The notes under the pieces: model-generated | Told to the model about the DNA's origin: nothing | The model's input: the letters and a program-made list of their open reading frames with translations, nothing else | Database searches by the model: none | Shown: piece after piece, positions 10,094 to 20,659 of the stretch | Layout of the letters: every line of letters starts with the position of its first letter | Numbering within the stretch: the stretch's first letter is position 1 | Made by a program: the position numbers and the translations under genes | Source: Thraustochytrium sp. TN22 | Taxonomy: Eukaryota; Sar; Bigyra; Thraustochytrida; Thraustochytriidae | Direction of reading: 5' to 3' | Assembly: GCA_013306675.1 (NCBI GenBank) | Contig: JABLUY010000059.1 | Span: 1-64,000 of the forward strand | DNA length: 64,000 nucleotides

Positions 10094-11767
10094 ATGTTGG
10101 CGGTCGCCATGGGCGGGCCGGAGGGCGCGCGGTTCGTGACGCTGGCGGCCTGCGTGCTGCTGGACTCGATCGCCGGGCTGCAGTACATCTACGGGACCTT
10201 CGCAGTGCCCATCAAGAACCGGTTCGCGCTGAGCCAGGGCGTGATCGACAACGGCGCGCTGGCGCAAAACTTCGGCAGCAACATTGGCCTGCTGGCTGGC
10301 CCGCTGCTGGACACGATCGGGCCCAAGCCGGTGGTCGTGGCCGCAGGGCTCGTGGGCGCGCTGGGCTACATGGCCATGTACCTAATGTACGGCGAGACGT
10401 GGCCAATCTCGTCACAGCACTGGATTCTCTACGTTGTGCTCTTCTTGCAGGGCCACGCGCAGATGCTGGCGGACATGTCCATCGTCGTGACGGTGTCACG
10501 CCGCTTCCAGGACTCGCGTGGGCTGGCGCTCGGGCTGTGCAAGGCCTTTCTTGGGCTGAGCGGGTCCATTGCGGGCCAGATTCAGATTATCTTCTTCCCG
10601 GAGCCCAGCGACGAGCCGGACAGCCTGCCTTTCGTGCTCTTTCTGAGCATCTACTTTATGGCCATTTGCTTCTTCGTGGCGATCTTCATCTCGGGCGAAG
10701 ACCCGGCGGCGCACCCGCTCAGCCTGGAGCAGCGCCACCGCCGCCGCCGCACGGCCACGCGCGTCATCACTGGCGCGCTGCGCGTCATGCCGCTCCTCAT
10801 TCTGCTGCTGCTCGCGTCCATGCTCTGGGAGAAGCTCAGCGCCGGCGCCTCGCGTGCGCTCGAGCTCGTACTCTTTGCGGCGGTCTTTGCCACCTTCGGC
10901 GCCGTTCTCGTCGTCCTGGCGCGGGGCAGGGACGACCCGGACACCGTGGATGGCGAAGCGGCACTCGAGGATGGCGGCGACGCCGGTGAGACGGCTCAAA
11001 GCGCCGAGGGCGGCGCGGCGAGCGGCGATCAGAACGACCTCGCGGAGCGCCTCCTTCCGAGCGCCGCCGCCACAACCACAGAGGGGGGGCAGGATGATGA
11101 GGCGGAGGCCGTGCCGGCACCAGATGTGAGTCTGGGCGAGGCGGTGCGCGACCCTGCGCTCTGGATTCAGGCAGCCACCCTCATGGCCAGCTGGGGCACC
11201 TCGCTCATGCTCATCAACAATGCTGGCCAGATCTGCCAGGTTGTCGGCCTCGCGCGCAGCAGCAAGGAGCTCCTGCCCAGCCTCATTTCCATCTTCAACT
11301 GCATCGGCCGCCTCGTCATTGGCTTCGTCTCCGACGACCTCGTGCGCCGTGGCGTGCAGCGCACCTCACTCTTTGGCCTCTTCGTCGTGCTCGTCGGCCT
11401 CGGCTCGTTGCTGCTCAGCGCCGCCACGCCGGCCGCGCTCTACGCGGCCACGGTCCTCATCGGCTTCGTCTACGGCGGCCTCAACGTACTCGGCCCGGCC
11501 ATTCTGGGCGACCTCTTCGGCGTCAAGAACATTGGTGCGCTCTACGCCACCGGCATGTTCTCTGTCATCGGCGGCGCTCTGCTCATCGCCAACAAGCTAT
11601 TCGCCGCCGTCTACGAGGCCCACGCTACCCGCGACGAGCACGGCCGCGAGTTCTGCGTTGGCGCGCCTTGCATTCAGACCTCCACGCGCCTTACCGCGCT
11701 CCTCTGCGTCTCCCTCGGCTCCATCTATCTCCTCTACTTTCGCTACTGCCGTCGCGTTCGCCGCTGA
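10094..11767 (+). CDS. Nodulin-like major facilitator superfamily transporter
   Basis: 557 aa from MLAVAMGGPEG; the second ATG five codons later is an alternative start. About twelve hydrophobic segments form two six-helix halves. The first half opens with the nodulin-like signature (LDSIAGLQYIYGTFAVPIK, then GVIDNGALAQNFGSNIGLLAGPL). The halves are joined by a long acidic hydrophilic loop (about 280-350: EAALEDGGDAGETAQSAEGG). The second half carries the conserved FNCIGRLVIGFVSDD and YGGLNVLGPAILGDLFGVKNIGALY segments. Family members are poorly characterised plasma- or vacuolar-membrane carriers, with monocarboxylates, metals or amino acids proposed; the substrate here is unknown. Single exon. 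Confidence 0.9.
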   Translation: MLAVAMGGPEGARFVTLAACVLLDSIAGLQYIYGTFAVPIKNRFALSQGVIDNGALAQNFGSNIGLLAGPLLDTIGPKPVVVAAGLVGALGYMAMYLMYGETWPISSQHWILYVVLFLQGHAQMLADMSIVVTVSRRFQDSRGLALGLCKAFLGLSGSIAGQIQIIFFPEPSDEPDSLPFVLFLSIYFMAICFFVAIFISGEDPAAHPLSLEQRHRRRRTATRVITGALRVMPLLILLLLASMLWEKLSAGASRALELVLFAAVFATFGAVLVVLARGRDDPDTVDGEAALEDGGDAGETAQSAEGGAASGDQNDLAERLLPSAAATTTEGGQDDEAEAVPAPDVSLGEAVRDPALWIQAATLMASWGTSLMLINNAGQICQVVGLARSSKELLPSLISIFNCIGRLVIGFVSDDLVRRGVQRTSLFGLFVVLVGLGSLLLSAATPAALYAATVLIGFVYGGLNVLGPAILGDLFGVKNIGALYATGMFSVIGGALLIANKLFAAVYEAHATRDEHGREFCVGAPCIQTSTRLTALLCVSLGSIYLLYFRYCRRVRR

Positions 11768-13115
11768 TGCGAGAGCAAAGCTGCGAGAGCAAGAGCAAGG
11801 CGAGGCCGCGAGAGCAAGGCGAGGCCGCGAGAATAAGGCCAGACAGCACCTTGCGCTCGTGTGCAGTCCAAGAGCGTGAGTCCTTTGCGAAGTCCACGGA
11901 GCTTGTTTAACAGGCCAACAAGCGCGTCCAAGTTAGTAGCACCACAGCCGTGTCGCAACTTACCTTAGCCCTGCCCTTTTGAGTGAATTTTTGTGTTTGC
12001 CTGAAAAAGCGCTGTGACGTTCGGATCACAGACGAGCCTTGGGACCGTCAAGCCGGCCCGGCCCACACAACAAGAGATCAGCACCGACGGCACGTGACCT
12101 GGCTCGAATCAGCGGCGTCTGCGGCGTCACGGTCTGCGGCGAACGTATTCCCGCGCCACCCGCAGCCTGCATCATGCTGGTCTCCGTTCAGAGCCTGCGA
12201 AGTCACATTCTACGCCGCCTTGCCCTGCGAGCAAGGCCGCGTCATGGGCTCGACGGCCCGCCCTGGTTGGCTTCGCTGTCCCGAGGCAGCTCGTATTCAG
12301 CGTCCCCGCAAGCCGCTCACGCGTCCAAGTCGCGCCCAAGGCACAATGGCGGTCCACAATGGCGCCCCCCTCCGGTCATCGACCTACATCACGCCCCACC
12401 GTCGCAGCGATGCGCAGGCCGCCCGGCCTGCAGTGGCCGGCCTGGCGGCGCGCCGCCACGCCGCGGTCGCCGAAGCTCCCTCCGCTCGCGCGCCCGGGAA
12501 GGCGCCTGCGGCCTGACCATGCGTTGATCAGCACTGCGACTCCGAGTCGCTCCCTCACGCTCAGTCAGCTCGCTCCCTCGCAGAACACGGCGCTCATCTC
12601 AAACCTTAGCATCGGCCCGAGTCCACGATTTGCGGCCCGCCAGGCCGTGGCGCTCGCGAGCTCGCAAGCGAGCTCGCACGCGCTCGGCGGGCAAGCGCCG
12701 GCGCGCTCGCCCGCGGCGCTCGCTCGGCGCGGGACCGGCAGGCGGGCCCTCCGCGCCAAGTCCCGTTCAGCTGGCAGGCAGGCCGGCTCGAGGGATGACT
12801 GCGACCAGCGAGACCGACTGCGAGCAGAGCAGAGCAGGGCAGCAGAGCAGAGCGCTGAGACCAAGTCCGCCGCCGGCGACGCCAACAAGCCACCCGCCCG
12901 GCAGCGGCGCGCCGCGCAGGCCGGCGCGGCAGACCCGCAAGCGGCGGCGGCGGCCGAGGGCGAGGCGCGCGGCGGCGCAAGCGGTACCGGGCTGGACTCC
13001 GCGGCGGCGGTGGCCGAATTTTGGAGGCAAGCGAAGCAGGCAGTGCTTGATCGGTGCGAGTGGCGCGGCGTGCCCCGCGCGAAGCAGGCGCGGCGCGGCG
13101 CGGGAGGGAGGGAGG
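11768..13115. other. Intergenic spacer without recognised gene
   Basis: 1.35 kb. It starts with a GAGCAAGGCGAGGCC-type repeat just after the MFS stop (about 11775-11835), then mixed-composition DNA. CTCG/GCGAGC-rich sequence from about 12530 resembles other 5' flanks. The sulfatase frame is open from about 12630 but the first plausible ATG with a signal peptide is at 13116. No gene supported. Confidence 0.5.
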
Positions 13116-16100
13116 ATGAGGGGCGCGGCGGGCCTGGCGGTCGCCGCGGCGACGCTGGCGCTGGCGGCGACGCAGGGCGAGGCGAGGCGGGGCGTGACGA
13201 CGGTGGTTCTGCGCGACTTTGGCGTGGACGACTTCGGCGCGCTGGACAGCGACGTGCAGGACGAGATCGAGGACCTGGTGCCGCATGAGGCGGACACGTA
13301 CCGCGCGGACAGCCCGGACTGGACGCCGAGCCTGGCGGGCCTAGTGACGGGGCGGCGGCCGGCGGAGCTCGGGATTCACCGGTCATACCCGATGGGCGAC
13401 GTCCAGCAGGAGCTTCCGGACGGCGGGCTGGAGCCGCTGCGCGGGCTCAAGGCGAGCGGGTACACGCTAGCGCACTTTGGCGTATGGCCGTTCAAGAACG
13501 ATGTGAGCGAGACCTTTGACACGAGCGTGGTGAGCAGCGACTTCTCGACAGTGGCGGCCGCCGCCAAGTCGTTCGCGGCGAGCCTGGGCGACGATGAGAA
13601 CTACTACATCCAGGTATGGCTGCCGCGCATCGACGCCACGGTGAACTTTGGCGGCAATTATTCCGAGGACGACTGGGACGCCGGCATTTTGGGCGTGTAC
13701 GAGCGGTCGGGCGACAGCAGCGGAGAGTGTCCCGATACGTTTCGCAGCGAGGGCGAGTCTGGCTCCTCATCGAGCTACGTGGCGCGCTACAAGAGCTGCC
13801 CGCGGCAGATTTATCTGGCGAATCGCGAGCACGAGACCACGGCCATGGTGAGCATGATGCAGAGCATGCAGGACTCGCTGGAGGGCTCCGGCGCCAACGT
13901 GCTGGTGCTGACCAGCACCAACGGTCCGGAGAGCGAGCAGGCGGACGCGCACTCGCGCGGCCGCGAGAGCTTCCGCGGCGCGAAGCGGTCCGTGTACGAG
14001 GGCGGCCTGCGCGTGCCGATGCGCTTCGGTTTCTTCGGCCCCGATACGGAGACCGCCGGCTGGACCGAGCCAGCCGAGGACGACATTGGTGCGGCGCCGC
14101 TGGCCGGCGTGGACATGCTGCCGACGCTCCTCTCGCTCATGACGAACGCGTCGCACGCTGCCTCGCTGGAGAGGCAGTTCTCGGGCGTGGACGCCGCCGC
14201 CTGCTGGGTGGGCGACTCGGCCTGCGAGGACGGCGCGCTAGAGCGTGCCAAACCGCTCCTCTTCGAGTGGCGATACCTCGCGCCGGGCATTTGCCTGCGC
14301 GAGTCGCCCAGGTACGCGCTAGTCATGGGCCCACTCAAGCTGCTGCACGAGCCGGGTCTGCGCACCGAGCTTTACAACCTGGATCTGGCGCGGTACGAGC
14401 TGGTCAACCTGTACAACGCTTCGCTGGAGGACTCGGAGGATCAGGCGCGCCTCGACACGGCCAAGGCCGTCATGATGGCCGAGCTACAAGCCTGGATGGA
14501 CTTTTTAGACGAGCTTGACGAGGTCAACGACTCGCCCGACCCGCCCGCGCAGGCGCACCCGGGCTGCGCGGGCCGCGGGCTGCCGCAGCTCACCTCGGGC
14601 GAGCCGGAGGCCGGCACGGAGCCCAGCGAGGCTTCGACGGCCTCGGGGCGTGCCAACGACCTGCGCGGCATCATCTTCATTGTTGCCGACGACATGGGCG
14701 TTGGCGAGGTCAGCGGCTACATGGGGAACCGCACGGCGCAGCTCGAGGAGGGCCTGGCGGATTCCGTCGCCTTTGAGCCGCTCACACCGGACCTGGACCG
14801 CCTCATGCGCGAGGGCACGACGTTCACACACTTTTATGCCACGGCGCCCGTGTGCAGCCCGAGCCGTGCCACCATCATGACCGGCCGCCTGCCGTCGCAC
14901 AAGCACGTGCGCTTCCACAACATCGTGTCCAAGAAGTCGGCCACCAACAAGGCGCTCGGCGTGCCCGACTATCTCGGGCTCGGCCTCAACTACAACAAGA
15001 AGCTCACCACGCTGCCGCGCTTCTTTCACGACCAGGGCTTTGTCACTGGCCACTTTGGCAAGTGGCACCTCGGCTACGACTACTCTGGCGTCGAGGACTA
15101 CAACGTCGATGGTGACATGTACGGCATTGACGAGTATATGACCTACGGCACGCTCGGCAAGTACCAGGAGGACGATGTGCTCTTCGACACCGCCAGCAAG
15201 GCGCACAACAACTACCTCAACAACAAAGACCTGCTCTTCGCGTCTTACGCGCAGCACGCGCTGGTCAACCGAACACTCGCCTTCCTCGAGGACCGTGCTG
15301 CCAACGACGAGAAGTTCTTCGTCAACCTCTGGCTGCAGAACCCGCACGCGCCGCTCAACCTGGCCGAGGACTACGACCAACCGGCCGCCAACGGCTACTC
15401 CTCCGACTTGAATCCGCTCCCCAACAGCGCGCCCAACGCCACGCTCAAGTCCTCCGTGGACAAGGACGTCCCGCTGCAGATCTACCGCACGCTCGTGCAT
15501 GACCAGGAAGTGCAGGTCGCGCGCCTGGTGGACTCCTTCCAGGGCCTCGGCTTTGGCGACAACGTCCTCGTCGTGTACATGGCGGACAACGGGCCTGAGG
15601 ACCGCACGCTCAACTTTGTCACGGTTGGCAATAACGACCCGTTTCGCGGCCAGAAGCGCTCCCTCTACGAGGGCGGCATCCGCGTGCCGCTCATGCTCTG
15701 GTGGCCGGGCGTCGTTGCGGCGGGCCGCAAGGTCACCTACCCGACCACGGCGGCCGATCTTTTTGCCACACTCGCTGGCCTGGCCGGTCTCGCGGACGAG
15801 TTCGAGGCTCTTCCGGACATCAAGCAGATCTCGTACAGCTCGCACGACCTCAGTTGCCTTGCGGCGGGCGTCTCGCAGTCCGGCGGCTTCTCCTGCGCAA
15901 AGTCCTGCTCCACGCTCGCCTGCGCGCAGGACACGCTCGGCGAGCGTCCGCTCTTCTTTGAGTACCGCGACTACACGCTCGGCGACTGCTTGGGCCGCGC
16001 GCCGCGCCTCGCGCTGCGTCGTGGCCGCTACAAGGTGCTTTGGGAGCCCAAGAACAAGAACAACATGTTTCCCTCCTCCTCAACCGGGACCATCCGCCTC

Positions 16101-16724
16101 GAGCTATACGATCTCTTCGCCGACCCGGCAGAGCTCAACAACCTTTTGCTTACGCACCCGAACAACGACCAGTACGCCGCGCTCGCCAAGGACCTCAAGG
16201 CCGACATTCTGGACTGGATCGGCGGCGGCCGCTACGACAAGGCCTACACGCCCAAGGCGTCGCAGTGCAAGATCCGCTACGACGAGACCTTTACAACCTT
16301 TTACGTTGGCGAGCAGTGCAGCACGCCGCCCGCCGACGGCAATGCGCCCACCTCGCTCTCCTTCTCAGCCTCCACTGCGCTCGCCGTGAACTGCTCGCTC
16401 TCCTACCTCTGTGATGGCGCCAGCTCCACGGCGCACCCGACCTACCCGGACGTGACCGCTGCGCCCACGAGCATTTCGGCCAAACCGGCACCCGCCACGA
16501 CGGCGCCCGCCTCGACGGCGCCCACGACCACCACCCCGCGAGGGAGCCCTGTTACGGACGCGCCCACGGGCACTGGCACTGTGGCGCCCACCACGGCTCA
16601 GCCCACACGCAGCCCTGCGGCGGCGGGCCTGTCGGAGACTGGGACTGAGGCGCCCAACGGCGCGGGCCGCTTGGCCAGCGTGGGCTTGGCACTGATTCTG
16701 AGCCTGATGAGCAGCCAGATATAG
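13116..16724 (+). CDS. Secreted double-domain sulfatase with degenerate first domain and GPI-like tail
   Basis: 1202 aa. The start was chosen because MRGAAGLAVAAATLALAATQ is a good signal peptide. Two sulfatase folds follow. The C-terminal one (about 520-1110) is canonical: FIVADDMG metal ligands, the formylglycine signature C580-S-P-S-R with TGR downstream, GKWHLGY, MADNGPE and RGQKRSLYEGG. It should hydrolyse sulfate esters, probably of polysaccharides, outside the cell or in the secretory route. The N-terminal domain (about 25-500) keeps the fold landmarks (TGRRPAELGIH, TNGPES, RGAKRSVYEGGLRVP) but reads W69-T-P-S-L where C-x-P-S-R should be, RDFG for the DD pair and TSTNG for the ADNG Asp, so it is probably non-catalytic. 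The C terminus is a Thr/Pro/Ala-rich linker followed by a short hydrophobic tail (LASVGLALILSLMSSQI), typical of a GPI attachment signal. Convergent with the FN3 gene. Confidence 0.92.
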   Translation: MRGAAGLAVAAATLALAATQGEARRGVTTVVLRDFGVDDFGALDSDVQDEIEDLVPHEADTYRADSPDWTPSLAGLVTGRRPAELGIHRSYPMGDVQQELPDGGLEPLRGLKASGYTLAHFGVWPFKNDVSETFDTSVVSSDFSTVAAAAKSFAASLGDDENYYIQVWLPRIDATVNFGGNYSEDDWDAGILGVYERSGDSSGECPDTFRSEGESGSSSSYVARYKSCPRQIYLANREHETTAMVSMMQSMQDSLEGSGANVLVLTSTNGPESEQADAHSRGRESFRGAKRSVYEGGLRVPMRFGFFGPDTETAGWTEPAEDDIGAAPLAGVDMLPTLLSLMTNASHAASLERQFSGVDAAACWVGDSACEDGALERAKPLLFEWRYLAPGICLRESPRYALVMGPLKLLHEPGLRTELYNLDLARYELVNLYNASLEDSEDQARLDTAKAVMMAELQAWMDFLDELDEVNDSPDPPAQAHPGCAGRGLPQLTSGEPEAGTEPSEASTASGRANDLRGIIFIVADDMGVGEVSGYMGNRTAQLEEGLADSVAFEPLTPDLDRLMREGTTFTHFYATAPVCSPSRATIMTGRLPSHKHVRFHNIVSKKSATNKALGVPDYLGLGLNYNKKLTTLPRFFHDQGFVTGHFGKWHLGYDYSGVEDYNVDGDMYGIDEYMTYGTLGKYQEDDVLFDTASKAHNNYLNNKDLLFASYAQHALVNRTLAFLEDRAANDEKFFVNLWLQNPHAPLNLAEDYDQPAANGYSSDLNPLPNSAPNATLKSSVDKDVPLQIYRTLVHDQEVQVARLVDSFQGLGFGDNVLVVYMADNGPEDRTLNFVTVGNNDPFRGQKRSLYEGGIRVPLMLWWPGVVAAGRKVTYPTTAADLFATLAGLAGLADEFEALPDIKQISYSSHDLSCLAAGVSQSGGFSCAKSCSTLACAQDTLGERPLFFEYRDYTLGDCLGRAPRLALRRGRYKVLWEPKNKNNMFPSSSTGTIRLELYDLFADPAELNNLLLTHPNNDQYAALAKDLKADILDWIGGGRYDKAYTPKASQCKIRYDETFTTFYVGEQCSTPPADGNAPTSLSFSASTALAVNCSLSYLCDGASSTAHPTYPDVTAAPTSISAKPAPATTAPASTAPTTTTPRGSPVTDAPTGTGTVAPTTAQPTRSPAAAGLSETGTEAPNGAGRLASVGLALILSLMSSQI

Positions 16725-16986
16725 TGATAGAACCCCCCCCCCCTTTTTCAGTGCCCTGCGGGCGCTGCTACATGCATAGATACTCTGATCTCTCTGAGAC
16801 ATTTCTGGTGTCCCTTGTCTCGCTCTTCTCTTTGCCCTCGTCATGCTGCTGACAGCCGGGAGAAAGGTGCAGAGGCGCAGGGACTCGGACACACACACAC
16901 ACATAAGAACTCTGATCTCTGTGATTATCTGCCTTGCCTTGCCTTGCAGTGCAGAAGCGAAAACAGCCATGACGCTGGGCACCTCA

Positions 16987-17469
16987 TCAGGAGATGGTGC
17001 ACTTCTTGGGCTTGGGGGTGCAATTGGCGACGGCCGTGTCGATGGTCATCTCCTCGCTGGCCGGGCCCTCGCCCTCACTCGTCACCGCGGCGATACGAAA
17101 CTGATACGTGGACGTGGGCTCGAGGTCCTCGAGCGTGAACTGCGTCTGGCTCGCCGGGATCGTGGTGGGGTTCGCCATATCCCAGTCCGCGGGGATCTTG
17201 CGCCTGTACAGCTTGTACGCCGTCGCGCCGTCCACCTTCTCCCAGCTGCACCCCCTCTCTCGCGGCCGTCAGTCTCCCTCTCGCTCCGACGCGGCGCGTC
17301 ACGTCACGTCCACGCAAGCCTGCGCGGCGCCTCGACGCGTGCACGCTCGCGCGCTCGCTCGCACGCTCGCTCGCTTCGCGCTTCGCAATCGCGGGCTCAC
17401 CTACCTCAGATCCACGGAGAACTCCGTCGGGTTCACGGCCTCGGGCCGCGCCATCTTGGGCGGCGCCAT
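16987..17469 (-). CDS. Single fibronectin type III domain protein (two exons)
   Basis: 107 aa from two exons: 17405-17469 and 16987-17245, joined across a 159-bp GTAGGT...CAG intron (17246-17404). The join restores a standard FN3 strand (VDLS/WEKVDGATAYKLYRR) and the reading phase. Almost the whole protein is one FN3 sandwich: the B-strand W, the LEDLEPTSTYQFRIAAV tyrosine-corner strand and SEGEGPASEE. It ends in a Lys/Cys-rich tail (CTPKPKKCTIS). No signal peptide or membrane segment is present, so it is probably an intracellular binding module, but no partner can be named. Its 5' end is 297 bp from the divergent TMEM151-like gene. Confidence 0.8.
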
Positions 17470-17628
17470 GCTGCCTGCCGGCCTTTCCCCGCGCCCGCCG
17501 CCGCCGCCGCCGCCGCTGCTGCCGTCGCCCGCGCGCGCGAGCGTCTCCGGTCTGCCTGCCGGGCGCCGGCGCGCGCGCGCGAAGTGGCGCAACTTTGAAA
17601 TTCAAACAAAAAAAAAAAGAAGGAAGGG

Positions 17629-17668
17629 CTTGAACTTGAACTTGAACTCAGCTTGAACTTGGACTTGT
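17629..17668. promoter_or_regulatory. (CTTGAA)n block in divergent promoter
   Basis: Three perfect CTTGAA hexamers in a row, a fourth after five bases, then two degenerate copies. It lies between the FN3 start (160-200 bp upstream of it) and the TMEM151-like start (about 100-140 bp upstream). A similar block lies 183-203 bp upstream of the B12D-like gene at 39742-39759. The regulatory role is inferred from position only. Confidence 0.4.
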
Positions 17669-17766
17669 CGAACTCACTCACATGTCAGGCGAAAGCAGAG
17701 AAAACGCGCTGGGAGTGGCGGCGAGGCAGAGCTCCAAGACGAGGCGCGCGGGCGCGCGGGCCGGCG

Positions 17767-17774
17767 ATGGGGCG

Positions 17775-17814
<40 letters not shown>

Positions 17815-18960
17815 CCGCATCCGCTGGCGACGCCGGTGATGGCGCGCGCGGCGGCGCTGGAGGAGCCGGGCCTCGCCGGCGCCGGCGCGGGCGCAGAGGC
17901 CGCGGAGGAACCGCTGCTGGCCGAGACGAAACGCGCCAAGGCGCCGGCGTACGCGAGCGTGGCGCGCGAGGTCGACGCGCGGGAGGCGCTGCTGGAGGCC
18001 GAGGAGCATGGCGAGGTGGCCGTGGTGTCTGTGGCGACGCCGCCGGAGAACCTTGCGGACGCTGGCGTGCCCACGGCCACGACCATGTGGGAGCCCGAGG
18101 AGGTGGCCTACAAGAGGCCCGGGTGGCACGCGGCGCTGCTGGTGCTGACGCTAGGCACGGCGCTCACGGGCGCCGGCCTGCTGAGCTCGCTCGCGCTCGA
18201 GGAGGACGAGAGGCTGCCGTGGGAGATCGCCTTTGGCATCTTTGCCATTCTCTACCTGGTGGAGGCGCTGGCCGCGCCCTTCGGCGCGCATTCGACGCTG
18301 CGCTTTTTGTGCAACATGGAGCACTCGCGCGCTTATGATCCGGAGCATGCGTACTTTAAAACGCTGCGCGAGACGCGGCCCCGCCTGCGCATGCATATCG
18401 AGTGCTACCACTACGAGACTCGCACGCGCTTCGTTCGCGAGTCGTACACGGATGCGGATGGGCGCACGAAGCATCGTACGCGGTCCGAGACGTATCGCGA
18501 GCGTGTGGTGAGCTTCAGGCGCTCGGGAGACAAGCAATTCGCGAGCTGGATGGACCTGAGCGGGCGCGGGCCGTCGCTGGCCGCCATCCCCAGCAAGTAC
18601 GTGGGCATCTTGGTGCACGTCTCCAAGCAGGTGGAGTTTGACGACGAGGCTACGGACGCGGACTTGCGGGAGCAGGGACGGCAATTTGAGGAGCGCTATC
18701 GCTACCACGACTCACACCACGACTATCGCGAGACCTTTGAGGTGGACGGATTCCGGCCGTCCGTCTTTCTACACGACCCGGACCGTACGCCGTGCTACGT
18801 GAGCTGGTACGCGTACGCGCTGGCCACGCTCCTGCTCTGCGCCTGGCCGTACCGCCTCTACGTGCAGACTCACGTTATGGACGCGCGCTTCCAGCTTCGG
18901 TCGCTCATTTCCAACCGCGCCGGGGCCTTTTCGGTCACGGACGCCATCGCGCAGGGCTGA
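17767..18960 (+). CDS. TMEM151-like multi-pass membrane protein
   Basis: 397 aa from the first ATG (MGRAGAGAG); ATGs a little further in are possible. The first 100 residues are Gly/Ala/Glu-rich and disordered. Two hydrophobic segments follow (about 121-142 and 157-180), then a long domain with CYHYETRTRF, a YTDADGRTKHRTRSETYRE segment and FASWMDLSGRGPSL, and a third hydrophobic segment near the C terminus (WYAYALATLLLCAWPYRLYV). This layout and the C-x-H-Y-E / W-x-D-L-S motifs match the TMEM151 family, whose biochemical role is unknown. The GGGCGC microrepeat at the start encodes the Gly-Ala run. Confidence 0.7.
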
Positions 18961-19379
18961 CGGGCGGCCGCCGGGCCGGCTCTCGCGGGCCCCGAGGCGC
19001 TCGATCTCCTGGCCGCAAGAACATTTCCCCTCCGCCACCCCCTTTTCCACGGCCTTGGCCGACATCCTAACCTTGTAAGTATAAAGTCCCCATGCTCTTC
19101 GCTTGATGGACCATGCGTGCTTCCAGCTGCTCGGGCTCGCCGCTCTTGGTCCTCGTGCGGCGCCGGCCCACGCCGGTCTGCGGATCCGTTCTGGGCGAGT
19201 CACCGAGTCACAACCGGCCGCGGCGACATCGGCGGCCGGGCAGCGCCGGGCGCTTTTGCTTGGCGCACACCGTCGCGCTGGAGTGGGAACCAAGCGCGCC
19301 CCTGCTGTTTGATGCGCACAAGCGCACAATCCGGCACAAGCGACACAATCCGCGCGGCGGAGCGCGGCGGCGCGGCGCC
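18961..19379. other. Intergenic spacer
   Basis: About 420 bp between the TMEM151-like stop and the next start. The in-frame open stretch upstream of 19380 has no better-supported ATG. Nothing recognised. Confidence 0.5.
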
Positions 19380-20396
19380 ATGGTGCGGCCGGCGCGTACG
19401 GCGGCGGGGGCGGCGGCGGCGCGTGAGGAGTTCGCGGCGATCCGAGTGTTCCCGCGGCTGGCAGAGGCGCACGAGGGCGCGGTGGCGAGCAAGTCCGCGG
19501 CGCTCGTGGTGGTGGAGGACGACCTCCTGCGTGCACAACGCGAGGCGCATGCGGCGGAGCGGGAGAAGCGCAAGACGGCCGCCGCGAAGCAGCGGCGGGC
19601 AGTGTCGAGCTTTCGGCCTACGACGGAGATCACCTGTCTATCGGATCTGCGCGAGCAGATCAAGCGGCGCACCACCAAGGTCAAGGCGGGCCGCAAGAAG
19701 ATGGAGGAGGTGCGCGCCGCGACGCTGCCGGGGAACAGCGGCAGCTATGGCCGCGGCAACAATGTCGTCGACAGCAGCGGCGGGCGCGCCGGTGCTGTGC
19801 CCTTTCGACCGTGCAACGCGCACGAGGCGCGCGCCATGCTGGAGGCGCCAGTAGGCGCGCTCGGCAAGAACCCGTACGGGCGAGACATCGCCTTTCCGCG
19901 CGAGCGCGAGGAGGACGCGGCACGGCGGCACCAGCCCACGCGGCCGGCAGCGCGGGCTGCGGCGCGGACCTGGGTTCCTGCGGCGGCGCGCGCCGGACGC
20001 CGCACCGACACCTATTTGCACGGGCCAGACGCCGAGTCGGCGCTGCGCGAGCGCCTGCGCATCGAGCGCCTGCGCGCACGCATGCTCGTAGAATTCAAGG
20101 ACCGCCTTATGGTGCGTACCGCGTCGGACCGCACGCGCACGCTTGTTGGCTACCTGGCCCGCGTCGAGGCACGCATGATGCGAGACCAGCAGGCGCGCGC
20201 GCTTGAGCAGGCGCGCGCGCGCGCCGAGGCGGCCTCGCTCACGGTTAGTGCTGCGGGGCTTCGCCGCCTGGGCACAGCCACGAGCACGAGCATGAGCATG
20301 AGCAAAGGTGCTGCTGGCGCGCGCAAGACGATTCAGCCAGCAACAGCAGCTGTAACTGATCATGGTGCGGAGGCGACGCGCACGTCAAGAGCTTAA
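19380..20396 (+). CDS. Hypothetical charged coiled-coil protein
   Basis: 338 aa from MVRPARTAAG. Not recognised. It is rich in Arg, Ala and Glu, with helical stretches at about 40-75 (DDLLRAQREAHAAEREKRK), 85-115 (LREQIKRRTTKVKAGRKKM) and 215-285 (ALRERLRIERLRARMLVEF, then RVEARMMRDQQARALEQAR). A segment at about 135-175 (VPFRPCNAHEARAML, LGKNPYGRDIAFPRE) looks like conserved linear motifs. No signal peptide or membrane segment. The length and RERLRIERLR-type helices would suit a ciliary or microtubule-associated protein, but this is a guess. It converges on the COX5c/7a-like gene with 263 bp between stops. Confidence 0.65.
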   Translation: MVRPARTAAGAAAAREEFAAIRVFPRLAEAHEGAVASKSAALVVVEDDLLRAQREAHAAEREKRKTAAAKQRRAVSSFRPTTEITCLSDLREQIKRRTTKVKAGRKKMEEVRAATLPGNSGSYGRGNNVVDSSGGRAGAVPFRPCNAHEARAMLEAPVGALGKNPYGRDIAFPREREEDAARRHQPTRPAARAAARTWVPAAARAGRRTDTYLHGPDAESALRERLRIERLRARMLVEFKDRLMVRTASDRTRTLVGYLARVEARMMRDQQARALEQARARAEAASLTVSAAGLRRLGTATSTSMSMSKGAAGARKTIQPATAAVTDHGAEATRTSRA

Positions 20397-20659
20397 GAGC
20401 CAGGCCATTTGGAAAAGAGTATAGTAGACAGACAGACAGCGTATGTGTTCGTACAATGCCAAAAGCTCGAGCAGGTGGGCGTTGGTCTTTCGGGGGCAGG
20501 CACACGCGCTCGCGCGCACATACGCTCGCTAGCTCGCTAGGGACGGCCCGCGAAGACGACACGCTTCCAGAGACGTCAGATTCGAGTGAGCCACGCGGGC
20601 ACTGGCCCGCGCCGCCGCACGAAGGCGCTGCACACGCTGTCTGGCTTCGAACGGCACCA

